From Apis mellifera (taxonomy: Eukaryota > Arthropoda > Insecta > Hymenoptera > Apidae): a stretch of 64,000 nucleotides of DNA. Made by a program: the position numbers and the translations under genes. Positions 36,548 to 47,729 of this stretch are shown piece by piece. The notes under the pieces are model-generated. The model was not told where the DNA came from, searched no databases, and saw only the letters and a program-made list of their open reading frames with translations. Positions within the stretch are counted from its first letter, which is position 1. Each line of letters starts with the position of its first letter. Location: the NCBI RefSeq assembly GCF_003254395.2, contig NC_037643.1, positions 10,622,963-10,686,962 on the forward strand, given 5' to 3'.

Positions 36548-37240
36548 GAAGAATTTTTTAAAAATCGAATCTTCTCGAAAGAGGAATTCCTTTAATCGGT
36601 TTAATAAACAAGTGCAGGAAAGTTTTGAATTTCGATAAAAGGAAAGGGAAGAATTTTTTAAAAATCGAATCTTTTCGAAAGAGGAATTCCTTTAATAAAC
36701 AAGTAGAGGAAAGTTTTGAATTTCGATAATAATAAAGCGTAGAAAGGGAAGAATTTTTTAAAAATCGAATCTTTTCGAAAGAAAAATTCCTTTAATCGCT
36801 TTAATAAACAAGTGGAGGAAAGTTTTGAATTTCGATAATAATAAAGTGTGGAAGAATTTTTTAAAAATCGAATCTTCTCGAAAGAGGAATTCCTTTAATC
36901 GGTTTAATAAACAAGTGGAGGAAAGTTTTGAATTTCGATAAAAGGAAAGGGAAGAATTTTTTAAAAATCGAATCTTTTCGAAAGAAAAATTCCTTTAATC
37001 GCTTTAATAAACAAGTGGAGGAAAGTTTTGAATTTCGATAATAATAAAGTGTGGAAGAATTTTTTAAAAATCGAATCTTCTCGAAAGAGGAATTCCTTTA
37101 ATCGGTTTAATAAACAAGTGGAGGAAAGTTTTGAATTTCGATAAAAGGAAAGGGAAGAATTTTTTAAAAATCGAATTTTTTCGAAAGAGGAATTCCTTTA
37201 ATAAACAAGTGGAGGAAAGTTTTGAATTTCGATAAAACGA
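36548..37240. repeat. Seven-copy ~100-bp tandem array with higher-order unit
   Basis: Copies start with GAAGAATTTTTTAAAAATCG at 36548, 36648, 36748, 36851, 36951, 37054 and 37154. Monomers are 100 or 103 bp. Each carries TCGAAAGA, a CCTTTAAT word, AATAAACAAGTG and GTTTTGAATTTCGATAA. Copy 3 equals copy 5 and copy 4 equals copy 6, as far as I can read. So 36748-36950 and 36951-37153 form an exact 203-bp dimer duplication. Copies 2 and 7 share a short deletion. No open frame persists through the array. Confidence 0.96.
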
Positions 37241-39764
37241 AGGAAGTTATTATTATACTCCTTTTTCATAGAGATAATTACACAAATTTTCAAATCTCTT
37301 TTCTCTTCTGCTGTGTATATTTATCTTTCTTTTTAAATTAGGAATAAGAACGAGAGAAAGATGAGAAAAAGTGGAAAAGCGTAAATTTAACCGAGGCAAA
37401 TTTTACTGGAACGATGTTGCGCAACATAAATCCGCTTAAACCCATCGCTAGTTCGGGTTCATCATTATTGGAAAGGGACGGACAATTTACAGGGGCAGAG
37501 TGTCAATCGGATACCGGCGCTTAATTCGCTTTGATTCTTACCCTCTTGCGCGCGGTCAACCCCATTCGTCGGTACAACCCTCGTGCGATCAACCCCTCGC
37601 CATCGCGAATTTCGTAACCTGGAAAGAGCAATCGGTCGAGTACGTTCGTAACCATTTTCTACCGTGACCCATTTAGATTTTTATTCAGGGGAATATCAGA
37701 CACACATATACAGACACGTGCGTGACGAAAGTTGTACGTAGATGCACGATTTTTCTACGCCTCTTTCGACCATCCCGATTTTTATTTGCGGTCTGCGGTA
37801 AATCGGGGGAAAAAACTTTTGCAACGTTTGCCCGGTAATATTGGAATAATTTTAATGGCGTTAAAAATTTGTCAGATATGATTCCGAAAGTTCTCTAGAG
37901 GAAATTTTATTTCCCGATGTTTCTGACCCGATTTTTTCCGCGACATTTTGTTCGAGATTATTTATTTTTAATCGTTGAAATCGAGCAAAGGTATGAGTAA
38001 TGATGCACGGAGATAGATTTAAATTTATCTTCGTATTCGTTTTGATTGTATTAACGTTGTAATTATGAAACTAATCCACTTAGGGGATTAAAAATGTCGT
38101 AGAGTAATAATAAATAAGAGCGAGGATGTAATAAATTGAAAAATTGAATTTATGAAAAATGTTAGTTCACGAAAATTGAACTCTTTCCTCTTTAAAAAAG
38201 AAACAAGGACAAAGTTTCAATATTTAATAAATATTTTGCGAGAGATAAGATTTAAAAATATTTCATTGAATGAAATTTCGATTTCAAGAATGGATGTAAT
38301 GAAATTTTATGATCGAAGATATTTTTTAGAGTTGATAATAAAATTAATCGTGCATGTAAATTGAGACGAAAAGAAAGGTTAAAAATTTTTAATAGTTCTA
38401 AATGAATTTTGAATTAATAAAATCTCGAAAATTGTATAAAATTTTTATTCGTATACAATATGTAAATCTTATTTGCAATATGTAAATTTTATAAAAGCAA
38501 ATAAAAGAAGAAAAACTTTAATTTAAAAGAACAAGCTTGAGAGTATCTTAATGTATTTCGTGTCTTAATATCGTTTCACATTATTAAGATCGGTGTTATT
38601 AGAGTAATTTCGAGGGGAAAAAAATATTGATTTAACAATTTTCATTGATCAAAAGTACCAAATGTAGCTACATCTTTTATATTCATGAACCTGTATAATC
38701 GCTTGATTTTAACTGAAGTAAATTAACCGAAATAAAAATAAATGAACGTTAACCAGATCGCTGTTTAATAAAAATTCTCTTAACAATCATGAAATAAAAA
38801 ATCATTTATATTATATCATTTATATTATTTTCAATTCTATTCAAATCTCTATTTATCTCCGCAAAATAAAAGTCAACAACTTGTAATCTCTTTATAAACG
38901 GAGAAACTTTCGATTCTGTACTAAAAAAAATATCAAAACTCGTTCGAAACTCACACAAGAAAGATACCCTCCCCGATAAAGGCGATTATAGATTATAGTA
39001 TTGACTGAACGGCATTTAAAAAAAAAAAAAAAAAAAAGAAGAAAGAAAGAAAGAAAGAAAAAACAAAGAATATTTCTCGTCCCGACAAGAGTCAAAAAGT
39101 CGTTTGATCCACACGAGAAATCGCGGATAGAGAATTTTTTATATACCACGTGAAAAATCTGAAAGGAAAATTTGAATATCGTCGGTCTCGTGCATAATTA
39201 AACCATGCATGCTGTTCCATCGAGGAGAGAGGTGAACGGGTATACACAGGCCCGCATTCACGTGGCCAAATTAAGAGCTTTGAGTACAGAAAAGCTCATT
39301 TAGTACCGACTGACCAACTACTCTCGATTGCCCTCCAGTCGAGCACACTTTTTTCCCCGATAAACCGCACGGTACACGCGTGGCAAATGTAATGGCATAA
39401 CAGCCTGTTAAATTGTGCGGTATTCGTTAAGCATGGAACAGATGCTTGTAAAAAGGATCAATTTGCGAAAGGATTGGTCAATTTTTCATGCGGAAAATAA
39501 CCACGATCCGATGGAATAATACGAGAATCGTTTGAAAAGGGTGGAATAATACGAGCACGTTTTCAAAAGCGGTTTCAATTGTCGTTTCGAAAACTGTTCG
39601 ATTCTAATTTTCGCGATTCGCCGAATTTAATGAATTTTTAATCGAAACTTTTTCCGCTTTTCGTTCGAACAGGATAAATTTGGATTCTTTTTCCTTTTTT
39701 TTCCCCCCTCGCTTGAATTTTTAACGCGTTTATTAAGCTTCGAAGCGGTGACGATTTAACATAT
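37241..39764. other. Non-coding DNA with two complex patches
   Basis: Patches at about 37390-37680 and 39190-39450 are rich in non-repetitive, CpG-containing words and stand out from AT-rich flanks. They may be conserved non-coding elements, but I see no decisive motif. A poly(A) run at 39018-39037 is followed by (GAAA)n to 39060. A 70-codon AT-rich frame at 38152-38364 is unrecognised and not called. Confidence 0.55.
39018..39060. repeat. Poly(A) plus (GAAA)n tract
   Basis: Twenty A residues are followed after a few bases by about five GAAA units. Confidence 0.9.
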
Positions 39765-40132
39765 AATGTTGCAAATTGAAACGGATCAGTATTATTCTCA
39801 TTTATACTTCATTTTTATCTTATATCTTTTCAATTAAAATAATTATACAATCCGAATAAATTTTTTCCAAAAAAAAGAAAAGTTTTCGATATAAAAATAT
39901 CCGATTCGATCATCAATTAAATATTTCTTAACTATATTTTAAAAAGGAAAAATGTTGCAAATTAAAACGGATCAGTATTATTCTCATACTTCGTTTTTAT
40001 CTTATATCTTTTCAATTAAAATAATTATACAACCCGAATAAATTTTTTCCAAAAAAAAGAAAAGTTTTCGATATAAAAATATCCGATTCGATCATCAATT
40101 AAATATTTCTTAACTATATTTTAAAAAGGAAA
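39765..40132. repeat. Two-copy ~186-bp tandem duplication
   Basis: Copies at 39765-39950 and 39951-40132 are nearly identical over their full length. Each starts AATGTTGCAAATT and ends CTATATTTTAAAAAGGAAAA. Differences are a few substitutions and one short deletion (the TTTATAC region of copy 1). The high identity implies a recent event. Confidence 0.95.
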
Positions 40133-43100
40133 AAATTCCAATCCTAATTTTTGTCTTTACATTACAAATTTAAAAGATAATCGCTTAATCCACGTTTCCA
40201 TTTCCATTTTGTTTTCAAATGCGACTCGCGCGTTTTACACGCCCATTTAAACGATAATGATTTTAACAAGGATACGAAACAAGGGACGTGGAAAAAAAAA
40301 CCGGATCCTGAAACGGCCGCCTTTTTTCCACGAAACCACGATTGACGACGATTCTAATTCGCCGCGGTCGTTCGTGACGCGGGGGAAAATAGGTTGGATT
40401 TGAATAATAGTTCTCTTACGTCCGCTTCACACTACAAATCCGTGCACGGACATGCAAATTTTCAGTAACTGTTTTAAAATTTGTGCCGTCGCGAACGGCT
40501 CGTAAAATTTTATACGTATTCGACCAATTCATCCTCTCCTTCTCTCTCCCCCCTTCCCTCCCATAATATGTTAATGACGCATTGTTAAGTCTTAACCTCT
40601 CGTGAACCCCAGCTTATTGATCTTCGCGAGGAAACGAGACAATCGATCATTTCCTCTCCTCGGTGGAAACGAAATAAAGAAAGAAAAGGAAGAAATGTTA
40701 TTAAATATTTCCGACGAAACAACAGAAATCATTACTCTGGAATCGTTGATAACGTTGGATTGAAAAAAATGACGTGGATGATTATCATATAAAATTTCAT
40801 CTAGTCGAACGCGAATTATTAAAAAGAAGATTATCCTCCCTCCTTCAATAAACACCTCATCAACATCTCTCGTATCCTCGAAGAAACCCAGAAATAGAAA
40901 TTAAACGCACTCCCCTCCCTCCTCTTCGCGTTCTCCTTTCGTCCATTCCGATCCATTTCGATTTTTCGTTACACAGGAATAACACAAGTCACATGACTTA
41001 CAATTATAAGAGGTATATCAAGAAGACGAAAGCTGGAGAGGATTTTCAAACGCACAAAACACACATTTTACGAATTTCACTTGGTTGTTCTTCGTTTCTC
41101 TTCCCCGCCAACAACGTCTCCATTACGTGGCAAAAACGTGGGGTGGCGGATCTCCCCGACAATGGGACGGTTTTATTGGCGCGATCCGCAGTTTGGCAAT
41201 CACGGTGTTCGGGTATCGGTGTCGAGGGGGAGGATGGACGAATACTAGGCTTTATACAAACGTGGCCGATACGCGTGGTACACGCGTGCAACCGCGCCAC
41301 CCTTTCGCCACCGTTTAACCGATCGATCCGGGTGAAATAGTTGTGCACCCCCGGTATGTGGGTCATCCGCTTAGAAAGCTTCCGTTTTCGAACCGTATCG
41401 CAAATTTCCCACCGTTCCGACGATTTTCACGCGTCGCTGTTTCGATTGGGTTTCTACTGGGGAGGGGGAGAAAGAGATATTTTGTCTCCCCCGTTAATAA
41501 GGATGGTAGTCGAGATAAATGTTCGAAAGTGTTTTGACCCAATTAAAAAGTTCATCGAGATACTTTCGGATTCGTTATTGAAAAAGGAGATTCGAGAGTT
41601 TTTTTTTTTTCTCTTTTTCTTCTTTTCGCGAAAATATATACGTTCTCGATAATTGTGAAGCGAAGAATAATGAGATTTAAGTTAAGGAGGGAGAACGAAT
41701 TTATGATAATTATTTTTATATCGTTTTAAAAATTATATTCATTAGAATTTACGTATTCTAGAAATATATATTTATTTATTATCCATACATTCTCTTAATT
41801 TTAATTCTATTCTATTAATAATTTTGCAAATAAAAAAGTTTTACTCTAGTAATTTTTCGTTTAAACCATTTGCCAAACACGTCTCTCGGAGGAACCCCTG
41901 CTTCCCTCATCGAACGAGCAAATGCAAACTTGACGAATCTTTTTCTCATTTTTTCCCTCCCCGATCGATTCGCCGTGGCGTGCACGGAGATGAGAATAAA
42001 AAGTGGCTCTAAACGTTTCCGACCCCGTCGATGTTTGATTCCACGCGTCGAGGATTACACCCCGGGCTCGCACAGATCCTCGCCGTCTCGCGAACAAAAC
42101 TCGACACGCATCCATGAGAATCGAATTCGCGATTGGAAAGCGATATTTATTACAAGAGGGGCGCGCCATTTTTATCCTGCCACTCGGTAGAAAGATTATC
42201 ATCATACTCGAATATCTATCCATCGTTCTCTTCTCTTGGAAAAAAAAAAAAGGGAAAATACTTTTCTTCCGAAACTTTATCGCTTCTCTCCCCTCGTAAC
42301 TTCTCGATTCGTTTTTATCATCGAGTGCACGGCTCGATGGCCATGGCGGGCGGGGTCGCCCGTTGTCTCGATTGAATCGTCTCGAAAAAATGAGTCACCG
42401 CGAAACAAGGTCGCCCTGCGGCCGTGAGATGGGAACCGCTTAAAGAGGCGAGAGACCGATGATGGAGACGAAGAGGAATTCAATTAAATCGACAATGAAT
42501 AACTTTTCGAACTTGTAGCGACCAATTATATCTCGCAGTTTAACCCTATTATCGATGTGCACATAAATTACACAACGTATATCGTCGATCTAATTATTTT
42601 TACATTTCGATTAATATTCGGTTGAAAATATTATTGGAGGACCTTCTTCTAACCTTTTTAAACGATTAACGATAATCGGTTTCGGCGTGGTCGGATGAAA
42701 GGGTGTGTCGCGGAATGTCAAATGTCGGGAGAAGATGGTTCTTCCATCCACCATCGATGTATCGACGCGCGAAACTCGATCACCTAATCGATATTTAATA
42801 CAATTTACACGCGCGTTTCGCCCGGTGTCGTTGCTTCACTTGCAATCATTCCGCGATTTCCAGCGTGCAATGACAATCAACATTTGCCGCGCAAATGCTA
42901 CGTGAATCGTAGCCTGCGATATTGGGAAAATTGTTGCCTCCACGATGAATGACAGGTGTAGATATAATTGTTTCATGAGAAAAAATCGCGCTATTCCTTT
43001 TCGTTGTTCGTTGTTGTCGCTCGAGGGTAATTTCCGAATTTCGTGTAAACGTAATTCAACGGACGGAGGGGATCGATGAAATGATAATAAGCTTTGGATC

Positions 43101-43950
43101 GATAAATAAGAGGGGGAGGGGCGAATAGAGAAATAGAATTATTTGAATACGCGGAATATTTTCGCGGATAATCGTTTATCGTTTAAGCCGGGCTTTGAAA
43201 TAATATCGCGTCGCGTGATTTCCGTTGTTTTGACGTCGCATAGATTGGGACGTGGAATATGTTCGATAAGCTTCGATACAATAACTGCGTGTCCTGTAAA
43301 TTAAACAAGATCCCCCCAGTGATAGCAGTTATGCAAAATGGTGGCAGCGTTTTTTGCGTATATAAATTTGGAAAAAAAAAAAAAAAGAAGAAAAGAAAAA
43401 TGAGAAAAATATTCATGCAAATTCATAGTTCATAATTCTGATTCAATTTCCCGCGCAACATGTGCGGGTTTATTTATTTTTTATCCTGGATCCTGGATCC
43501 ATGTTTATGACATATTAATCGTTGGTGAAAATGAAATATCTGCTTTGTTCCAATGTATGTATTTTTGAAGGGAAAAAAAAAATTTTTTTTTTATTTAACA
43601 ACAATAATATCGTATGTTACGTTTATTTAAAAGAGAAATTCTCTTCGTCGATACGCGATTGTACGAAAATTTTTAAAAAATTCTAATTTTATTTATACTT
43701 TTGTTTATCCACATTATTCATTTCTCAACTCGTAACAAGAAATATCATAATTCAATCAAGGAATTACTTTTTTATTTTCCATAGATTGAAATAAAAATAG
43801 AATCTTCTTATAGAATCTTCTCCTTCAATTCAATTACATTATTCTAAAATCACTCTCTTTCTTATAAATAGAAATGGAATGTAAACGGAGAATGATTTTT
43901 TTTTTTTTCTTTTTAAAGAAGCCATTCACCTTTAATCGAAAGGCCATTCT
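40133..43950. other. Non-coding DNA
   Basis: GC-richer stretches lie at about 40200-40620, 41080-41500 and 41870-42480, with many overlapping open frames on both strands. The 115-codon frame at 40993-41340 has no recognised domain. T-rich runs occur near 41600-41613 and A-rich runs near 43371-43386. Nothing supports an exon. Confidence 0.55.
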
Positions 43951-43959
43951 TTTTCTCGC

Positions 43960-44310
43960 CTACCCCTTGACCTTCGCCTCGTTAAATCCAGATTTATAGG
44001 ATACCATTAATCCCCACCCCGTCGAAGCTGGCAGCCACGTTCGCATGTTTCATGCTACGTTGAGTAATCAATTGGTTCGAGTATGATTAGCTCGTAAAGT
44101 TGTGTTACGGTAGCACCTTATCGCGGCGTCTCCGCGTTGTCTGTACGTCTGAGTACGTTTAACACTCGACTGGCGTAGAGATCTTAGTGTAATAATTGAG
44201 TTATAGCTCGAGTATAGATGTTGGTACATCGACGAGCCGGGGATAAGTCGACTGGCTAATGGAATTCAGTTGTACCTCGTTACGCGTTATTTACCTTCGA
44301 CAACTTTGTC
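43960..44310. promoter_or_regulatory. Compositionally complex island
   Basis: About 350 bp free of homopolymers and moderately GC-rich between AT-rich flanks, with TAAT-type and GAGT/ACTC words throughout. No open frame of note. Proposed as possible conserved non-coding DNA purely on contrast with the flanks. Confidence 0.18.
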
Positions 44311-47300
44311 ATCGACGAACATATTATTATATTATTAATTATTCTTTCTCTCTTTCGCATTTATTCGCATTAAGAGAGAGAGAGAGAGAGAGAGAAAAGA
44401 TAAGAAATAAATAAAAGAATTGTAACAAATATCAATCGCAATAGTTCTAACGTCGAAAAGGAAATTTAAACGCGTTATTTTTTTTTATTTCAACATTCAA
44501 TCGAATTATTTCGCCACACTGACTGAAAAAAGAATTAACACGAACGACTAAATACACCTCGAGCTCGTACACGAATTTCTGTTTCATTTCGCCTAGTCTC
44601 TTTTATATGCGTGCCACTCGAATGTAGAGAACCGTGCCTGAAGCAAATAACTGGCGGCGTAGCGAGTATCGATTGAAATTCACTGGAAGTAAAAAAAAAA
44701 AACAAAAAGGAAGGAAGGAAAAAAAAAAAAAAAGAAAAAAAAGGAATTTCATCCTATTCAATGGGGAATGTTTCGTCGCGAATGATTCCTGGAGAGATCC
44801 ACCCGCGTAAATATCGTGCGTTGTGTTTTATCGTTCGTGTCCCTTTCGAATATTAAAACCGTTTATCGAGGCCCGCCCTCTATATTACTTTCTCTCCAGA
44901 CGCGTAACACGGGTCTGGATAGATGAAATCGATCGATATATCCATATTTCCTCCTCTTATTCGTTTCCATCTTCGCCATTTTTTCCGGGATATGATTAAA
45001 AAAAGAATCGAATTGGATTTAGATAATCACTTCGAAGTAGAGAAATGAGAATATTTAAGTAGCGGAATAAAAATTTACAAAATGTACAATGCATGTAAGA
45101 AAAAAAAAAAGACACAAAATATCGAAAGTATAGTATTCGTTTTATACTTAATCTTTATACCAAAATTTTCGATTCGATTTCTGATTTTTAATAATTTTTT
45201 TGGTAATTGAGTTCTAAGTTTGGAATATTAATAAAAAAAACTATGCCAAACAATAAATTTGTAAGTTTTTTCAACGACAAGGTAACAAACTTTTAATTTC
45301 ACACCGAGTAAATCCAAATAGAAAAGAATATAACCTGTGACATGAGAGTTAAAAAGATATAAATATTTATTTAAATTCTACTATGCCTACTACGTCAAAT
45401 TCAATCATTCGAATTACGCATACGATAAATTCTGCGTAAATAGAATCGAAATTCCTTTTGAAATCACATTACGTTCCAGATTCAAAATCAGGAATTTCAA
45501 AAACTTTCTACGTTCGCCGGATACACGCGCATCGAGGGAAGAAAATCAGCCAATTTCTCCGTCTATTTTAACTCCTAGCTAGCTCGATCAGCACGAAGCA
45601 GATTGAAGCTGCGGCGAGGCCCGAGACTCGCGTACTTGTTCCACGCCCAATCCACCGGGCTGATTTTGAATTCACTTTCCCGGGCGGGATCGCGAGCCAA
45701 TTCTTGACTCCCCGCCATCCCCCCTTTCCTCTTTGAAATACTTAATCAAAGAGCGGGGAGAAAAGAGCGGGGCGAGAAAGGGCGAGAAGGATTGATGAAG
45801 GTTGAAACGATACGACTCCCCTAAGGTGATGATCAGCCGCCGATAAACTGAACAACGGCTCGGCAGCTACAAACCCTCGAGAAACGAATCTATTATTCGA
45901 CAAGGTAATTATACCGCTTTTAGGGAAGGTTTAAAAAGAAACATTTACCTCTCGCAAATTCTGCTTCGAGCTATTGATTTTACACGCACACCGACACGTA
46001 CACAGATCGTTGCTTCGCTTCACTTTTTCATCGAATCGACGATACAATCCTATGATTACTTAACGAAACTCGTAAATGGGATGTGAAAGGTTCTTTTCAC
46101 GGTGTAATTAGTCGGGTAACGGAATGGGGAGGGTTAGGTTTTTTTAACCATTTTTCGAACGTATTGGAACGAGGAATTTTTGTTAATTTTATTTTATTTT
46201 ATTTTTTTTTTTTTTTGGACTTTCACGAACAATTTTTTTTTTTCGAGAGAGAAAAAATAATAGGATATTCAATTTAATAACAGTCATTTCGCCCGAATTT
46301 TCTTTAACTCTGTTAAATACACGTCACACTACGAGATATATTTGTTATTAAATAGTAGACCGAATGAAAATAAAGTGGAAAAATGTTCCCCGATATTTTT
46401 TCCCCGCTCGATTATTGGAATGTTGTAAATCGTTGTTTCGATTGGTCGACGTCCATCACGATGGAATGAAAATTGACGGAGGATGTAAATAGTAACTGAA
46501 ATTTTAAACACGACAAAACGAAACATATGACACGTTTACGTGGATAAATTTCAACTCTCGCGCGATATCCTTCATCTCAAATTAATTGATAAATTTTTGC
46601 CTCGTTTTTCCAAAAATAAACCGTTTTGTTTCTCAAATTTTTCGATATATCTTCCGCGTATGTAACTCACGAGGAATTCAGAATGAAAAATCTTTCGTTT
46701 ATCAAGAAAAGAAGAGAGCGAAAATATTCAATAAGATTTTTTTCCCCTACGTGTATTTCTTCTTTTCCTTTTTTTCTTCTTCTTCCTTCGTATTTTCAAG
46801 CATTCAATTGAAGTTGTGCCTTATGATCTATAGAATATTGCTTTTTTTTTTATTGTATACGTTTGCTCCCTTGAATCGTATGCACATCATTTTAAAAAAT
46901 GACGAACAATCCACAATTTATTTCACTCTATTTATCGAGAGAACGTTAAAAAGATTTATTACGTTTATGATTTGAGGTTCACGTGTATTTTTATCCATTT
47001 GTTGACGCGAAAGGACTAAAATAAACAAACTACTTAATGACAAAATTCGATAGAATTTATAGGATAGCAAACCTATTCCAATTGAAATAGATAAAAAAAA
47101 TTTTACAAACAAACCAACAGAACTTAAATTATCTTACAAAAATAGCCTTCGTCAAATAGCCTTTACAAAAAAATAAATAATAATTAATTACAAGAGCAAA
47201 TATCCTTAAATAATGATTAAAATTCCCTTTCAAAACTTTCCAAACTTTATAATTCGCCTCCATTACTCGATATTCTCCAAACTTTTTTCAACCATTACTA

Positions 47301-47430
47301 CTTCGATCTTCACCTCTTCTTTAAAGAAAATAATCTCTCCGAAATAACTTCTTATCGCAACTGATTAAACCTCTCTTTCCCTCTCTTCCCAATTCTCTCT
47401 CAAAAATCATCACGCAGAATTCGATTCTTC
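44311..47430. other. AT-rich non-coding DNA
   Basis: Contains (AG)n at 44373-44395 and a purine run with GGAA units at about 44690-44742. A GC-richer patch lies at 45530-45870 and poly(T) near 46203-46216. The 129-codon frame at 46586-46975 is Phe/Ser-rich from T-rich DNA and is not called. Confidence 0.6.
44373..44395. repeat. (AG)n microsatellite
   Basis: About eleven AG units in a row. Confidence 0.9.
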
Positions 47431-47536
47431 GACTAAACTAGGGTCAGATGGTCCTGTTCCATGGCGACCTAACCCTCTCGTATCGATATTTATCGCGTTT
47501 AATACCAGGTGGCGCGGTTCACGTTAATTGCATGGC

Positions 47537-47577
47537 CCGATGCGGTCACGTGCTTACGTGTACAGTGATCGCATCGG
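47537..47577. other. 13-bp hairpin enclosing a CACGTG box
   Basis: CCGATGCGGTCAC (47537-47549) pairs with GTGATCGCATCGG (47565-47577): 12 Watson-Crick pairs and one G-T pair around a 15-nt loop. A CACGTG E-box core lies at the stem-loop junction (47547-47552). It sits in a GC-richer island (about 47440-47720) just before a CAG/GAG microsatellite. Confidence 0.65.
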
Positions 47578-47620
47578 CGACCCCTGGGATAGTTCTCGTG
47601 AGAGGCGTGCAATCATGGAA

Positions 47621-47653
47621 CAGCAGCAGCAGCAGGAGGAGGAGGAGGAGGAG
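47621..47653. repeat. (CAG)5-(GAG)6 compound microsatellite
   Basis: In one frame this reads Gln5-Glu6 after an ATG, but the frame ends in TAA after about 18 codons, so it is not a coding glutamine tract on its own. Confidence 0.9.
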
Positions 47654-47729
47654 AATCTCGCGGCGCCTTAATCCTTTCTGCCTCCGCTCCCGATAGAACA
47701 ACACAGCTTGTGTAGTCCGGCGTACAATT

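Noticed and set aside
36548..37240. CRISPR-like direct repeats
   Set aside because: The monomers are contiguous with no unique spacers, and the genome is eukaryotic, so this is a minisatellite.
40993..41340. 115-codon frame with a faint immunoglobulin-like look (ITWQ, DNGTV)
   Set aside because: It lacks the conserved cysteine spacing and the DxGxYxC motif, and I see no splice acceptor where one would be needed.
47448..47696. 82-codon frame, and an alternative ATG start reading Gln5-Glu6
   Set aside because: The first ends in an arginine run from the GAG repeat. The second stops after about 18 codons.
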